A DNA stretch of 64,000 bases from Deinococcus aerolatus (GCF_014647055.1 NZ_BMOL01000003.1:178924-242923); one strand, 5' to 3'. Numbered from the stretch's first letter, positions 18,062 to 30,177 are shown. Made by a program: numbers and translations. The notes: generated by a model not told the origin, from the sequence alone.

Positions 18062-18153
18062 GGCGCCCCACCTCGTTTGGCGCCGCCTCCCGTTGAGCGT
18101 GCCACGCCCCGCTCAACCTGTTGACCTCTCATTCATTCCCTGCAGGAGCCCCC

Positions 18154-18665
18154 ATGACCCAGCCCCCGCCCACCCCTTCCACCCGCCCACCCATCAGCGT
18201 TCCGGACCTGCTGGTGGCCTTAGCCCTGACCGCACTGGGGGCCGCGCTGTTTCTCGGCAGCCGTGAGATTCCCTTTGGCATCAATGCGGTGGTGGGGCCA
18301 CGCGTCTTTCCGTTGATCGTCAGCGTGGGCCTGACCGTGCTGGGGCTGCTGCTGACCGTGAGCGTGCTGCGCGGTGACCGCGCCGAACCTGCCGCCGAGG
18401 AGGACACGGACCTGACGGTGCCGGTCAATCTGGCGTCTCCCGGCATCATCCTGGGCGGCTTCGTGCTGGGCGCGGCGGTGCTGACCACCGCAGGGTTCGT
18501 GATCGGCACCGCCATCATGTACTTCAGCGTGGCATGGGCCTTCGGTGAGCGCCGCGTCGGCCTGATGGCCGGGGTGGCGCTGGCCGTGGCCCTGGTCACC
18601 TACGTGGCCTTCACGCGCGGCCTGGGCCTGAACCTGCCGCCCGGCGTCCTGAAAGGCGTCCTGTA

Positions 18666-18666
<1 letters not shown>
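18154..18666 (+). CDS. tctB: Tripartite tricarboxylate transporter, small membrane subunit
   Basis: A 170-aa protein with four predicted membrane helices, e.g. [24 protein letters not shown] and [22 protein letters not shown]. Size and the conserved [10 protein letters not shown] segment fit TctB. Its role is to hold the large TctA subunit in the transporter complex. A frame from TTG 18121 exists, but ATG 18154 has a CAGGAG ribosome site 7 nt upstream. Its TAA overlaps the tctA ATG by one base. Confidence 0.9.
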
Positions 18667-20159
<1,493 letters not shown>

Positions 20160-20181
20160 GGCCACTCACCTCACCCGACCT

Positions 20182-20208
20182 GCCCTCTCCCGTGCGGAGG
20201 GGGCTTTT
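20182..20208 (+). terminator. Terminator of the tctCBA operon
   Basis: Stem GCCCTCTCC/GGAGGGGGC with one G-U pair and a short loop, then TTTT, 22 nt downstream of the tctA stop. Confidence 0.85.
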
Positions 20209-20271
20209 CTATGGCGTGAGCTTCAGGGAGGTTGCCGAACCTCCCACTGCCAGCAAGAGGGGCAGCGTCCC

Positions 20272-22620
20272 TCAGTTCAGCGGCGGAATCTCCTCTCCCG
20301 GCGCGGTGTACGGCCCATCAGGCACAACCTCCGGCAGCGGCTCCGGCTCGGCGGGGACCGAATCGTAGACGTCCCCGCCGGGAAGCACTTCGGGCGGGGC
20401 CACCTCTTCCCCGTCCGTGATGGGACCGGCGGGGATCTCCTCCACGGCGGGGGCCACTTCAAGGTCCGGCACGGGCTCCGGCTCCGCTTCGGGAACAGGC
20501 GGCTCGGGCGACAGTTCGGTCTGCACGGCAGGCGGGACCGTCTCCGGCGCGGCCGGGCGGTCACGGCGAAAGAAGCTGCTGCCACTGTTGCCGGTGCCGT
20601 CACGGGCGGTGGGTTCCTGATCGGCCTGGGCGGTGCGGAAGGCCATCTCCACCTGGCGGACCACCCGGTAGGTGATGCCGTCCGGTTCCTTGAAGGTCTG
20701 GACCGGCTGGCCCGCGAGCGCCCCGGCGACGGTCTGCTGCCAGATCGGCGTGGGAATCTCGCCGCTGTAGGCCCAGTACGGCAGGGCGCCGCCCTCCTGC
20801 CGGCCCACCCACACCGCCCCGGCCACGGTGGGCGTGACGCCCGCAAACCACAGGTCTTTAATCTCGTTGGTGGTGCCGGTCTTGCCGCCCACCTGACGGC
20901 CCTCGATCTGGGCGCGGGTGGCCAGGCCACCCTGGGCCACCGTCAGGTCATTGACCACGCCCCGGATCATGTCCAGGCCCAGCCACGCGGTCTGCGCGTC
21001 CCAGACCCGCTTTGGAGTGGGGGCAGGCCGGGTGTACAGCGACACGCCGCGCGCGTCCTGCACGCTGCGGACCAAGCTGGGTTTGTAGTACAGCCCGCCG
21101 TTGGCGAGCGTGGCGTAGGCGGCGGCCATCTGAAGTGGGCTGGCCTCCAGGGTGCCGATGCTCAGCGACAGCCCGGCCTCGGGCGGCGGGGTCAGGCCCA
21201 GTTCCCGCAGCTTGGCCTCGAAGTTCTGCACCCCCAGTTCCTGCGCGATCCGCACGGTGGGCAGGTTCAGGCTGTGGTCCAGCGCGTAGCGCATGGTCAC
21301 GTAGCGCCCGGTCCAGCGCCCGTCGTAGTTCTGCGGCTGGTACGAGGTGTTCAGCAGCGGCGAGTCCAGCACCGTGTCGCTCTGCTTCCAGCCGGCCTGC
21401 AGCGCCAGCGTGTACAGCAGAGGCTTGATCGAGCTGCCCACCTGCCGCTTGGCCTGGGTGGCGTTGTCCCAGTCGCCGGGCCGCCCGCCGGTCAGCTTCT
21501 GACCCACCAGCGCCAGCACCTCGCCGTTCTGCGGGCTGACCAGCGCGATGCCCAGGGTGGCACCGTCGGGTAGTGAGGCGTTCAGGCTGGCCCGTTCGGC
21601 GGACTGCTGCGCGCTCAGGCTCATGCCGGTCACGATCTTGCCGCCGCCGTACAGCGCCTTACGCCCGATGATGGGCAGCAACTCCTTTTCGACGGCCTGA
21701 AGATAGTACTGGTAGGCGTAGCGCCCGGTGCCCTGCACGGCTTCCGCCACGTTCATGTTGTCCTGCAGCCGGCCCGGATTTTCCAGCACGGCGCTGCGCA
21801 GCGTGCCGTCGGCGTTCCAGCCGATGCGCCAGCCAGCCGGGTAGATCGCGGTCTTCCACGCGGCGTCGGCCTCGGCCTGCGTGACGCGCCCGTCTTCCAC
21901 CATGCGCGAGAGCAGGTCCTTCATCAGCGGGCGGAAGGCGGCGAACTGCTTGTAGCGGCGGTTGGGGGCGGGAATGATCGTCGCCAGATACACGCTCTCG
22001 GCCAGGTTCAGGTCAGAGGCAGGCTTGCCGAAGTACGCCCGCGCTGCCGTCCCCGCGCCCAGAATGTCGTCGCGGCCCCCGTCGCCCCAGTAGATGATAT
22101 TGAGGTAGGCGTTGAGGATACGCTCCTTGTCGTAGTTGCGGTCCAACTGATAGGCCAGCACCGCCTCCTTGAACTTGCGCTCTGCGGTGCGCGCCGCCTG
22201 GAGGTCCGAGAGCAGCGTGTTCTTGACCACCTGCTGGGTGATGCTCGATCCGCCCTCCAGATCGTTTTGCAGCAGCCCCTTGATCAGCCCCCGCGCAATG
22301 CCGATGTAATCCACGCCGTGGTGCTCGTAGAAGCGGCGATCCTCGCTGGTCACCACCGCCTTTTGCAGCCACGGGCTGATCTGCCCCAGCTTCAGCAGGT
22401 TGCGGTTGGTGCCGCCCGAACTGCTCAGGCTGGGCGTCAGGGTGCCGATCAGGGTGTCCTGGCGGTCATACACGCGGGTCTGCCCACTGACCTCCAGCAC
22501 GTCCAGATCGGTCACGCTGGGCAGGTCACGGCCCCACATCCACCACAGGGCCAGGACACCCAGCGCCGCCAACAACAGCGCAATCGCCACAAAGCGGCTC
22601 AGACCAACCAGAAACCTCAT
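20272..22620 (-). CDS. Class A penicillin-binding protein (transglycosylase/transpeptidase)
   Basis: A 782-aa bifunctional murein synthase. It has a short cytosolic tip and one TM helix (~7-28). The GT51 glycosyltransferase has catalytic Glu93 in [12 protein letters not shown]. The transpeptidase has Ser397-x-x-Lys in GSSIKPL and the KTG box at Lys580 (GGKTGTTNE). The last ~100 residues are a Pro/Glu-rich acidic tail, unusual in composition and perhaps a wall or envelope contact. ATG 22620 is chosen because TAGAGT (22628-22633) sits 7 nt upstream, a leaderless -10. Confidence 0.93.
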   Translation of the reverse strand: MRFLVGLSRFVAIALLLAALGVLALWWMWGRDLPSVTDLDVLEVSGQTRVYDRQDTLIGTLTPSLSSSGGTNRNLLKLGQISPWLQKAVVTSEDRRFYEHHGVDYIGIARGLIKGLLQNDLEGGSSITQQVVKNTLLSDLQAARTAERKFKEAVLAYQLDRNYDKERILNAYLNIIYWGDGGRDDILGAGTAARAYFGKPASDLNLAESVYLATIIPAPNRRYKQFAAFRPLMKDLLSRMVEDGRVTQAEADAAWKTAIYPAGWRIGWNADGTLRSAVLENPGRLQDNMNVAEAVQGTGRYAYQYYLQAVEKELLPIIGRKALYGGGKIVTGMSLSAQQSAERASLNASLPDGATLGIALVSPQNGEVLALVGQKLTGGRPGDWDNATQAKRQVGSSIKPLLYTLALQAGWKQSDTVLDSPLLNTSYQPQNYDGRWTGRYVTMRYALDHSLNLPTVRIAQELGVQNFEAKLRELGLTPPPEAGLSLSIGTLEASPLQMAAAYATLANGGLYYKPSLVRSVQDARGVSLYTRPAPTPKRVWDAQTAWLGLDMIRGVVNDLTVAQGGLATRAQIEGRQVGGKTGTTNEIKDLWFAGVTPTVAGAVWVGRQEGGALPYWAYSGEIPTPIWQQTVAGALAGQPVQTFKEPDGITYRVVRQVEMAFRTAQADQEPTARDGTGNSGSSFFRRDRPAAPETVPPAVQTELSPEPPVPEAEPEPVPDLEVAPAVEEIPAGPITDGEEVAPPEVLPGGDVYDSVPAEPEPLPEVVPDGPYTAPGEEIPPLN

Positions 22621-22775
22621 CGCTTCCACTCTAGCGGGGCAGGGCACCAAACGCCGAAAGAGGCGTCACGGTCTGTGGGCAGGCCGGTCATCGGGGCGCA
22701 TTCTGGCCCCAGCCCCGCCCCGCCGACAGGCGTCCGCCATAAGGCGGAGGCGGGCGCTACCATGCGGCACACGCC

Positions 22776-23645
22776 ATGAGCCACCTGCCCTCCACCGCCC
22801 CGCCCACCAACCTGTTCAGGCCCATCGTCCGGGGGGCGGCGCGGGCCATCGCCGACTTCTCCATGATCGAGGATGGCGACCGCGTGATGGTCTGCCTCAG
22901 CGGCGGCAAGGACAGCTACACACTGCTCGACGTGCTGCTGCATTTTCAGAAACGTGCGCCCATCGGGTTCGGGCTGGTCGCAGTCAATCTGGACCAGGGG
23001 CAGCCGGGCTTCCCGAAACACGTCCTGCCCGATTACCTGACGGCGCTGGGCGTGGAATTCAGTATTCTGGAGCGCGACACCTACAGCACCGTGACCGCCA
23101 AAACCGCGCCCGGACAGACCACCTGCACGCTGTGCAGCCGCCTGCGCCGGGGCCACCTGTACGCGCACGCCCGCCGTCTGGGAGCCACAAAGGTTGCGCT
23201 GGGCCACCACCGCGAGGACCTGCTGGAAACGCTGTTCATGAACATGTTCTTCGGCGCCCGCCTGAAGGCCATGGCCCCCCGCCTGACCAGCGACGACGGC
23301 AGCAACGTCGTGATCCGCCCACTGGCCTACGTGCCCGAGGCAGAGATTCAGCGCTACGCCGACGTCCGCGCCTTTCCGATCATCCCGTGTACCCTATGCG
23401 GCTCGCAGCCCAACCTTCAGCGCGTGGTGGTGGGCGAGATGCTGGCCACGTGGGAGCGCGAGCATCCAGGCCGCCTGAACAACATATTGCGGTCGCTGGG
23501 CCGCGTGACCCCCAGCCACCTGCTGGACCGCACGCTGTACGACTTTGCCGGGGCAGAGGCAGCGAGGGATACGGCTTTCGACGGAGAGGAATTCGCTGCG
23601 CGGGAATTTCTGGTGGGGCTGGAAGAACTGCAGACCCTGGGCTGA
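22776..23645 (+). CDS. ttcA: tRNA 2-thiocytidine biosynthesis protein TtcA
   Basis: A 289-aa PP-loop ATPase that thiolates C32 of tRNA using an iron-sulfur cluster. The PP-loop is SGGKDS at residues 42-47. The two CxxC cluster ligand pairs are C117/C120 (CTLC) and C205/C208 (CTLC). Length is within the usual range. A TACCAT hexamer lies 12 nt before the ATG. It is divergent from the PBP gene and followed by a small hairpin and an independent kinase-like gene. Confidence 0.93.
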   Translation: MSHLPSTAPPTNLFRPIVRGAARAIADFSMIEDGDRVMVCLSGGKDSYTLLDVLLHFQKRAPIGFGLVAVNLDQGQPGFPKHVLPDYLTALGVEFSILERDTYSTVTAKTAPGQTTCTLCSRLRRGHLYAHARRLGATKVALGHHREDLLETLFMNMFFGARLKAMAPRLTSDDGSNVVIRPLAYVPEAEIQRYADVRAFPIIPCTLCGSQPNLQRVVVGEMLATWEREHPGRLNNILRSLGRVTPSHLLDRTLYDFAGAEAARDTAFDGEEFAAREFLVGLEELQTLG

Positions 23646-23655
23646 ATGAACCCTT

Positions 23656-23676
23656 GCCCAATCGCAGTGATTGGGC
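23656..23676. repeat. 8-bp perfect inverted repeat after ttcA
   Basis: GCCCAATC-N5-GATTGGGC, 10 nt after the ttcA stop and 9 nt before the -10 of the next gene. It has no T-run, so either a U-less terminator or an operator for the downstream gene. Confidence 0.45.
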
Positions 23677-23696
23677 CACCGGCCTATGCTTGACCC

Positions 23697-24236
23697 ATGT
23701 TCTACGTCATTGGCGGGGCCTCCGGCGCAGGCAAGTCCACGGTGCTGCCGCGCCTGCGTCAGCTGCGGCCAGACGTACGCTGGCACAGTTTCAACGAGCG
23801 CTGGGCGGACGGCGGCAAGGCGGAACGCCAGCGCCAGACTGAACACTGGCTCAGGGCCGCGCTGGAGACGGACGGCCACTTCGGCCTGCTGGGGCCGTGT
23901 CCGCTGGGCGAGATCCTGGCCGCGCCCTCAGCCCCCGCCTTGCCCGGCCTGCGTCATCTGCTGCTGGACGTGGACGATGTGGAGCGCATCCGCCGCCTGC
24001 GCCAGCGTGGCAGCGCTAACGCCACCCAGGACACGCTGAACTGGGCGGCGTGGCTGCGCGCCCATCAGGCTTTTGCGGACTGGCAGCCGGACGTACTCAC
24101 CGGGGGTGGGTGGCCGGAAATGCACTGGGAACGCTGGCTCGGGCAGAAGACGGCACACTGGCCCGGCAGCACGCTGAATGCCACCGGACTGAACCCGCAG
24201 GAGGCCGCCCTGCAGATCGTCAGCATGCTGGGCTAG
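23697..24236 (+). CDS. Small P-loop NTPase/kinase-like protein
   Basis: A 179-aa protein with Walker A GGASGAGKST at residues 6-15 and a core beta-strand/DVD segment (LLLDVDDVERIRRL) near the middle. The remainder is mostly helical. The layout resembles small nucleoside/gluconate-type kinases, but no specific substrate motif is recognisable. TATGCT (23685-23690) is 6 nt before the ATG, so it is likely leaderless and independent of ttcA. Its stop overlaps the convergent amine oxidase gene by 4 bp. Confidence 0.65.
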   Translation: MFYVIGGASGAGKSTVLPRLRQLRPDVRWHSFNERWADGGKAERQRQTEHWLRAALETDGHFGLLGPCPLGEILAAPSAPALPGLRHLLLDVDDVERIRRLRQRGSANATQDTLNWAAWLRAHQAFADWQPDVLTGGGWPEMHWERWLGQKTAHWPGSTLNATGLNPQEAALQIVSMLG

Positions 24237-25579
24237 CCCCGCGCCGCAAGCAGTTCTGCCGCCACGCGCTCGCCACTCTCGATGGCGCCGCTCATGTAAT
24301 TCATCCACACGCGGGCCGTTTCCGCGCCGGCCCAGTGGATGCGGCCCACCGGGGCACGCAGGGCCTCGCCGTAGCCGGTCCACACGCCGGGACCAAACAG
24401 CGCTCCGTAACAGCCGCCGCTGAACGGTTCGGTGGTCCAGTCACGCTGCACGGTCTCGATGGGCCACAGCGCCTCATCCCCGAACAGGCGGCCCAGGCTG
24501 TTCAGGGCGGCGGTGCGGCGTTCGTCCTCGTCGGCGTCCATCAGTTCACGGGCCTCGTCGCCCTCGATAAAGCCCAGCAACACGCCGGGGTGGCCCTGTG
24601 GGGGGCTATTGTCCAGGGTGACCGCCACGGGGCCGCTGTCGCTGATCGCCATGCCGCTCAGGCCCGCCTCGCGCCAGAAGGGACGTTCGTAGACCGCCAT
24701 GAACTTGATGACCGCGCCCATCGGCAGCCGCTGCTGCAATTGTGCGCGGCGGGCCGGCAGCGGCGGCTCGAAAGGCAGGCCAGAGAGCAGGGTGGGCGGC
24801 ACGGCAAAGACGACGTGCGCGGCGCGGTGTGTCCCGGCGGAGGTATGCAGCGTGACGCCCGCATCATCCTGCTCTGCCCGCAGGACAGCGCTGTTGAGCC
24901 GCACGTCTTCCAGACTGTCGGCCAGCCGCTGCGAGATGCTGCCCGCGCCGCCCAGCACCCGGTCCTGCAGGGCGTGGCCGCGCGTCAGGGTGTGGCCGTT
25001 GATGCCGCCGCCGTGCGCGGTGTAGGTCAGGGCGTGCAACAGGCTCATCTCGGCGGGTGAGGCGCTGAACACCCCACCGGCGTACAGGCGCATCAGGGCG
25101 CGGGTCTGCGGGCGGCGGGCATTCTTTTGAATCCAGGTCTCGAAGGTCTGCGCGTCCAGTTCGGCGGCGTTCGGGGCGGTCCAGGGCGCGTCCAGCGGAA
25201 TGGTGCGGGCCAGCGCCTCGAACCTGTGCGACAGCAGAGCGTAATCAGCCAGCACCAGCGGGGGCAGCGGCGGAATCAGGCCCCGGTAATGCAGCACCTT
25301 GCCGCCGATCAGCGCCAGATTCTGGCCCTCGTCGTGGGTGGGGTACACCTCCAGCCCCAGCTCGTGGATCAGGGCCATCACGTGCGGCTGGTTGGGGCCG
25401 ACCCACTGCCCACCCACGTCCACGCTCAAGCCGGTTTGCGGTAGCCGCAGCGTGTGGGTGCGCCCGCCGACGCGCCCCCGGGCCTCCAGCACCCGCACCT
25501 GCCGGCCCGCCTGCGTGAGCCGCCGGGCCGCCGTCAATCCCGCCAGGCCCGCACCCACCACGATGATGTCTGGGTTCAT
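24233..25579 (-). CDS. Flavin-containing monoamine oxidase family protein
   Basis: A 448-aa FAD-dependent amine oxidase. The dinucleotide-binding motif VVGAGLAGLTAARRL starts at residue 7, followed by VLEARGRVGGRTHT and VDVGGQWVGP. The C-terminal FAD contact IHWAGAETARVWMNYMSGAIESGERVAAEL is also present. These are family-defining. It would oxidise a primary or polyamine to the aldehyde with H2O2 release; the substrate is unknown. TACCCT (25585-25590) lies 5 nt before the ATG. Confidence 0.92.
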   Translation of the reverse strand: MNPDIIVVGAGLAGLTAARRLTQAGRQVRVLEARGRVGGRTHTLRLPQTGLSVDVGGQWVGPNQPHVMALIHELGLEVYPTHDEGQNLALIGGKVLHYRGLIPPLPPLVLADYALLSHRFEALARTIPLDAPWTAPNAAELDAQTFETWIQKNARRPQTRALMRLYAGGVFSASPAEMSLLHALTYTAHGGGINGHTLTRGHALQDRVLGGAGSISQRLADSLEDVRLNSAVLRAEQDDAGVTLHTSAGTHRAAHVVFAVPPTLLSGLPFEPPLPARRAQLQQRLPMGAVIKFMAVYERPFWREAGLSGMAISDSGPVAVTLDNSPPQGHPGVLLGFIEGDEARELMDADEDERRTAALNSLGRLFGDEALWPIETVQRDWTTEPFSGGCYGALFGPGVWTGYGEALRAPVGRIHWAGAETARVWMNYMSGAIESGERVAAELLAARG

Positions 25580-25715
25580 GGATCAGGGTAGCAAGTCGGG
25601 GGCAGGTGTTGGGCCGCTTTGCGTGGCCTCTGCTCCTGGATGTATGGAGCAGCGCAGAGGAGAAGGTCAGCCGTTTCCCCCTCTGGGCGGTGGCCCGAGA
25701 CCAACCGCGCAGCCC

Positions 25716-26153
25716 TCAATCCACCGCCTCCGGCTCCCGCACCCAGCCGGGCAGTTGCGTCCAGACCACGGCGTGCATCACCGCGGCCAGCAGCAGAAAC
25801 AGGCCCATGACAAGCCACTGCGACAGGGTGGCGCAGGCCAGTAACAGCGGCACCCCCGGCGCGGTGGCCGCCTGAATCGCGCCTGCCAGGGCCGCCTGCC
25901 GGGCAGGCAGCTCGGCATTGGTAGCGGCGGTGCGGGCCAGTCGCAGCGCCACCAGAGCCAGGGCCAGGGCCAGCAGCAGCAGCGCCAGCACGGCGGCCAG
26001 CGGAACCGGGAGGGGCCGGGTCAGCAGCAACACTCCCCCCAGCACCACCCCCGGCAGCGTCAGGGCCAGCAGCCCCAGCAGGTAGGCGCGTCGGGCAGCG
26101 CGGATCAGTCCAGCGCGGTCCGAGCGCATGTCGCGCACGAAGGTGTCGAGCAT
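25716..26153 (-). CDS. Small membrane protein of unknown function
   Basis: A 145-aa protein with about four hydrophobic segments, such as YLLGLLALTLPGVVLGGVLLL, LAAVLALLLLALALALVAL and MGLFLLLAAVMHAVVW. The N-terminus is charged and there are no recognised catalytic motifs. It begins 5 nt after the ygfZ-like stop on the same strand and has no promoter of its own in that gap, so it is probably cotranscribed with it. Function unknown. Confidence 0.65.
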   Translation of the reverse strand: MLDTFVRDMRSDRAGLIRAARRAYLLGLLALTLPGVVLGGVLLLTRPLPVPLAAVLALLLLALALALVALRLARTAATNAELPARQAALAGAIQAATAPGVPLLLACATLSQWLVMGLFLLLAAVMHAVVWTQLPGWVREPEAVD

Positions 26154-26158
26154 GGACT

Positions 26159-27028
26159 TCAGCTGCGGGCGGCCAGGGTCTGCACGCGGGCCGGGAACCC
26201 GGCCACCTGAACCTCGGCGTCCTCTGGCAGGTCCTTGCGCAGGCGGGCCAGCCCCAGGCCACCCACGTTCAGGCCTGCCTGACCCACCACTTTCCCGGCG
26301 TGGGTTACGTCCGCGCCCACCGGCCAGCCGTCCCCCGCCAGCCGGGCAAGGTGGTAGCGGGTCTGCCCCCGCGCCTCCAGGCGGGCCATGATTTCCTGGC
26401 CCACGTAGCAGCCCTTGCGGTAGCTGATGGCGGGCAGCGGACCGCCCACGTCCAGCCCGACCTCCTGCGGCAGCACGCCGAGAAAGCCGTCGCGGGTAAT
26501 GTCGGGCATCCCGGCACGGATGCGGGCGGCGTCCAGCGTCTCCAGCGGCACCTCTTCTCCCTCCAGCGCGGCCAGCACCTCGGCCTCGTGGTGGGTCAGG
26601 TAGTGCAGGTCCACGCCCGGCGTCCCGCTGCGGTTCACGCGGCCCGCCAGCACGGTACCGCCGCCCAGCTCAAAGCTCTGCGCGTCGGGGCCGTCCGCGT
26701 TCCAGCCGGGCACGCCCGCCGCCCAGACATGCACCGTGCCGAGGGTGTCGGACACGTCCTGCACCTCCACCTGATCGAAGATGATGTAACGCCCCAGGCG
26801 GGCCATCAGCGGCGCAGCCTGACCGGCGTCGAGGTGCAGGTACACGTCGTCAGCGCGTTTGTAGGCCCGCGCAAACTGCTCGATCTGGCCGCGCACGTTC
26901 AGGAAAGCACAGGCCACCACGCCGGGGGTCGCCGCGCCGCGCAGATCGCCAGTCATCTGCCCCTGCACGAAATCCACCCGGTCTGCGCCGGTCACGCGCA
27001 GGCCGCCAGAAGGAAGAAGAGTCCACAT
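26159..27028 (-). CDS. YgfZ/CAF17-like folate-binding protein
   Basis: A 289-aa GcvT-fold protein. The family signature [12 protein letters not shown] begins at Lys205, with the conserved Cys required in YgfZ. The N-terminus ([16 protein letters not shown]) is also typical. YgfZ helps maintain or repair iron-sulfur enzymes with tetrahydrofolate, in the cytosol. TACCCT (27036-27041) is 7 nt before the ATG. The next gene encodes a small membrane protein, and upstream lies hemA, which has a separate promoter. Confidence 0.88.
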   Translation of the reverse strand: MWTLLPSGGLRVTGADRVDFVQGQMTGDLRGAATPGVVACAFLNVRGQIEQFARAYKRADDVYLHLDAGQAAPLMARLGRYIIFDQVEVQDVSDTLGTVHVWAAGVPGWNADGPDAQSFELGGGTVLAGRVNRSGTPGVDLHYLTHHEAEVLAALEGEEVPLETLDAARIRAGMPDITRDGFLGVLPQEVGLDVGGPLPAISYRKGCYVGQEIMARLEARGQTRYHLARLAGDGWPVGADVTHAGKVVGQAGLNVGGLGLARLRKDLPEDAEVQVAGFPARVQTLAARS

Positions 27029-27097
27029 GGGGCTCAGGGTACGGGAATCGGGTGGCCGGGAATGGGGGAAGGGGGGCCAACAGCGGGGCCGCGCCGC

Positions 27098-28219
27098 TCA
27101 GTCGCTGGCCACCGCCAGTTCGCGCGGTGCGCCGCGTCCCTGCAGCGTCTGCTGGGCCGTGCGGGTCAGGTGCCAGCGGCTCAGGTCCGAGGCGGCCTCG
27201 CGGATGATGGCCCCGGCCTGCGGCAGCGCGGCGCGGCGGCCCTGCAGGTTGTGGTGGACCACGGCAGTCAGGTCATCCAGATTCAGCAGGTGCGCCCCCC
27301 GCACGGCGGCAATGTCCGGGTCCAGAATGCGCGGCACGCTGATGTCGATGAAGAACATGGGACGGTCCCCGCTTCCGCGTGCCGCCAGGGCCGCCGCCAC
27401 GGCCTCGCCGTTCAGGACGTAATGCGGCGCGGCGCTGGAAGCGATCACCACATCGGCCTCCGGCAGCGCCTCGTGCAGGAACTCGGCGGCGCAGACGCGG
27501 CCTCCCAGTCTGGCGGCCAGCTGACGGGCGCGTTCGGCGGTGCGGTTGACCACAATCACGTCCTCAATCCCGGCGGCGCGCAGGTGGGTCAGGGTCAGTT
27601 CGGCGGTCTCGCCCGCGCCGATGATCAGGGCGGTCCGCCCCGCCAGCCCGCCCAGTGCCAGCTCGGCCAGTTCGACGGCGGCGCTGGACACACTGACCAC
27701 GCTGTCGCTGAGGCCCGTCTCGGTCCGCACCCGCTTGCCGGCAGCCAGCGCCCCCTGGGCGATCTTGTTCAGCAGCGGGCCGCTGAGGCCACGGGCGTTG
27801 GCCGCCTGCCACGCGCGCTTGACCTGACCCTGGATCTGGGTCTCGCCGATCACCAGACTGTCCAGCCCGGACGCGACGCGGTACAGGTGGGTCACGGCTT
27901 CCTCGCCGGAATGGCTGTACAGGTGGTCTTCGAGCGCGTGGCCCCAGGCCCCCTGGAACGCCGAGAGCGGGTCGCCGCTCAGCCCGGCCAGGTAGACCTC
28001 GGTGCGGTTGCAGGTCGCCAGCAGCATGACCTCGCGGGCGTGGCGCGACAGGTGCGCCAGCAGCGCGTCCTCCTCGCCGGCCCGCACGGCGGCGCGTTCG
28101 CGGACCTCCACCGGGGCGCTGTGGTGGTTGAGACCCACCACCACAAAATCCAGTGGGTCAGGCGCGGGCAGCGGCGAGCGGGCCACGAACTGCCGGGCGG
28201 TGGGACACGCCAGCGTCAT
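27098..28219 (-). CDS. hemA: Glutamyl-tRNA reductase
   Basis: First committed enzyme of C5-pathway tetrapyrrole synthesis, reducing Glu-tRNA to glutamate-1-semialdehyde with NADPH. It is 373 aa, slightly short for the family. The catalytic Cys is Cys70 in [31 protein letters not shown] and the NADPH-binding [17 protein letters not shown] are diagnostic. It overlaps the upstream siroheme gene by ATGA (28216-28219), a common pairing of siroheme/heme genes. Confidence 0.95.
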   Translation of the reverse strand: MTLACPTARQFVARSPLPAPDPLDFVVVGLNHHSAPVEVRERAAVRAGEEDALLAHLSRHAREVMLLATCNRTEVYLAGLSGDPLSAFQGAWGHALEDHLYSHSGEEAVTHLYRVASGLDSLVIGETQIQGQVKRAWQAANARGLSGPLLNKIAQGALAAGKRVRTETGLSDSVVSVSSAAVELAELALGGLAGRTALIIGAGETAELTLTHLRAAGIEDVIVVNRTAERARQLAARLGGRVCAAEFLHEALPEADVVIASSAAPHYVLNGEAVAAALAARGSGDRPMFFIDISVPRILDPDIAAVRGAHLLNLDDLTAVVHHNLQGRRAALPQAGAIIREAASDLSRWHLTRTAQQTLQGRGAPRELAVASD

Positions 28220-28776
28220 GCCGGCCCCCCCAGCGCGGCGTGGATGTCGGTTTTCAGGCCCTGCAGGGCGGCCTCGCGGCCCGGCGGGTCCAGCGTCAGC
28301 GCGTGCTCGCGGGCCGCAATCCAGCCGTCAATCTGCGCTTCTGCGGGCAGCAGGGCGGCGATGCGGCGGGCCAGGGCCTGGGCCAGCAGCGGCAGTTCGC
28401 GCCCGCTGCTCACGGCCACCTGCACGCCCGCACGCTGCGCCGTCGCCGCGAAGTGCAGGTTGCCCTGCCCCGCCTCGCCCGCGTGGTTGACCAGGGCGCC
28501 GGCCTGCCGGGCAGCGGCGGCCACAACGCCATTGACCTCGGCCTGATCCGTCGCCGCCACAACCACCCGCGCACCCGTCAGGTCGCCGTCCCGGTAGCCG
28601 CGGCGCTCACACGTCACCGGCAGGGCCAGCAGGTCCGCGTGAATCTCGGGGGCGATCACGGTGACCGCCATTCCGGCGTCCAGCAGGGTCCGGGCGCGGC
28701 GCAGGGCCACCGCACCGCCGCCGACCACCACAGCCCGCTCACCACCCAGGTTCAGAAAGACGGGCAACACACTCAC
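28216..28776 (-). CDS. Precorrin-2 dehydrogenase/sirohydrochlorin ferrochelatase (CysG N-domain type)
   Basis: A 186-aa protein with the NAD-binding N-terminal domain ([20 protein letters not shown]) and a helical C-terminal part, the size of stand-alone Met8/YlnF/CysG-N enzymes. It oxidises precorrin-2 and inserts iron to give siroheme. An ATG at 28788 is in frame, but it lies inside TATGCT (28784-28789), a -10 hexamer exactly 7 nt before the GTG at 28776. I therefore choose GTG (protein start VSVLPVFL). hemA follows with a 4-bp overlap. Confidence 0.85.
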   Translation of the reverse strand: MSVLPVFLNLGGERAVVVGGGAVALRRARTLLDAGMAVTVIAPEIHADLLALPVTCERRGYRDGDLTGARVVVAATDQAEVNGVVAAAARQAGALVNHAGEAGQGNLHFAATAQRAGVQVAVSSGRELPLLAQALARRIAALLPAEAQIDGWIAAREHALTLDPPGREAALQGLKTDIHAALGGPA

Positions 28777-28861
28777 ACCGGGCAGCATACCGCCCAGCGG
28801 CGGGGCAGGCGTCCCCGACCGAACGGTAAGAAAGGCGGCCAGGACGGGGTTTCACCTCACA

Positions 28862-29434
28862 CTAGAGGCGCGGCTTTGAGGCCGGGGACACAGGCACGGG
28901 CGCCGTGCCCGCGTCCGAGTCCAGATCGGGGTAGGTGTCGTCGTAGAGGGCCGAATAGTGTTCGCCCAGTCCCACCAGAAAGTCCATCTCCTCGCGGGTG
29001 GTGCGCGCGCTCAGGCGGGTCTCGAAGCTGAGCAGCAGGGCCGCGTAGGCCAGCGAGGCCGAGCCGGCCACCGCCAGCAGCACCGGCAGCACGCCGGATA
29101 GCTCGCCCAGCAGGGACGCGCCGCCGATCAGGATGCTGGTCAGCACCAGCAGGGCCACCGCCACGTACAGCGCCGTCATGGCCCGCACCAGCAGCCGGGT
29201 ACGCCGCGCCAGACGCGGCAACTGCCGCACAATCATCTGTTTTTCCTGGCGGGCGCGGGGCTCCTGCTGGCCCTCCGCCGACACCAGAAACCGGAAGCGG
29301 GCCGTCAGGTGGCGCACCCGGTCGGTGGCCCGCCCCACCCGCATGCTGGTGCTCATCAGCAGCGTGCCGGCGCCGCTGATCAGGACGGCGGGCGTGATCA
29401 TGGCGCTCAGAACGCCCAGGCTGGTCTCGGCCAT
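28862..29434 (-). CDS. DUF2721 family membrane protein
   Basis: A 190-aa protein matching the DUF2721 pattern. The N-terminal helix AMITPAVLISGAGTLLMSTSMRVGRATDRVRHL is followed by a charged helix and then two long hydrophobic helices (LVRAMTALYVAVALLVLTSIL and VLPVLLAVAGSASLAYAALLL). Function in the family is unknown. TAGCCT (29441-29446) lies 6 nt before the ATG, so it has its own leaderless promoter. Confidence 0.8.
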   Translation of the reverse strand: MAETSLGVLSAMITPAVLISGAGTLLMSTSMRVGRATDRVRHLTARFRFLVSAEGQQEPRARQEKQMIVRQLPRLARRTRLLVRAMTALYVAVALLVLTSILIGGASLLGELSGVLPVLLAVAGSASLAYAALLLSFETRLSARTTREEMDFLVGLGEHYSALYDDTYPDLDSDAGTAPVPVSPASKPRL

Positions 29435-29653
29435 GCGGGCAGGCTAGCGCGTGGAGCGCGGGCCGCCTTCGTCCATTCTGCACATTCCGCACCAGTAATG
29501 GTTGCGCCACCGTGCCAGAGGGCATCTGTGTCGTCCACGCACATTTGCACAGCCTGCACCCGTCCTGAATCTGCCCTGCACACGCCTCGCCCACACTGGG
29601 CACAGGACGGAAAGAAGAGGCCACCGCGCCGAACCCGCCGCCAGGAGACCCCC

Positions 29654-30091
29654 ATGAAGAAAACGTTGCTGTCCGCCGCACTCGGCCTGACCCTGAGCCT
29701 CGCCCCCGCCACCCTGACCACCGCCTTCGCCGTTGCCGGCCCCGCCGCCGTCCGGGTGACCGCCAGCGACGGCAGCGGTGACCTCAGCTACCCCTCGCTA
29801 TTTACCGAGAGCGCGTGGATGTCGCTGCAGGTTCCGGTGTCTGTGCTGGGCGGCAGCATTCCCGGCGACCTGAGCGTGGACGCCGGAACGCTGGCCGCCG
29901 GCACCACCATCACCCTGACCGGCGTGACCCAGGTCGGCGACATGGCGCTGCTGCATGTCACGGTCAGCCGCGCGGACACCGGCGTTGCCGTCAACGAGAC
30001 CGCCACCCTCAACGTGAGGGCTGGCGGGCAGACGCTGGCCACCCTGAGCATTCCGGTGATCGGTGCGTCCACCAGTGATCTGGCGGACTGA
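29654..30091 (+). CDS. Secreted protein of unknown function
   Basis: A 145-aa protein with a clear signal peptide (MKKTLLSAALGLTLSLAPATLTTAFA). The mature part is rich in beta-strand-forming Thr/Val/Ser, with alternating hydrophobic patterns suggesting an all-beta, Ig-like fold. There are no cysteines or catalytic motifs. An AGGAG ribosome site precedes ATG 29654; the frame continues upstream without support. A strong terminator follows. Function is unknown. Confidence 0.7.
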   Translation: MKKTLLSAALGLTLSLAPATLTTAFAVAGPAAVRVTASDGSGDLSYPSLFTESAWMSLQVPVSVLGGSIPGDLSVDAGTLAAGTTITLTGVTQVGDMALLHVTVSRADTGVAVNETATLNVRAGGQTLATLSIPVIGASTSDLAD

Positions 30092-30104
30092 GCACGCTTT
30101 TTGC

Positions 30105-30137
30105 GGCTTCCCTCCCACCGGGGCGGGGGGCCTTTTT
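30105..30137 (+). terminator. Terminator after secreted protein gene
   Basis: A 12-position stem (30105-30116 with 30121-30132) containing two G-U pairs and one mismatch, loop ACCG, then five T residues. Confidence 0.8.
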
Positions 30138-30177
30138 GCTCCAAGCTTCCTCGACAGGTCTCTCTGCCCAGCCTTCC

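Noticed and set aside
22740..22775. TACCAT hexamer before ttcA as a leaderless -10
   Set aside because: It lies 12 nt from the ATG, outside the 5-9 nt range seen for the other genes, so it was not counted.
26300..28546. 748-codon plus-strand frame opposite ygfZ-like and hemA genes
   Set aside because: It spans two well-supported genes and their intergenic region on the other strand and has shadow-type composition.
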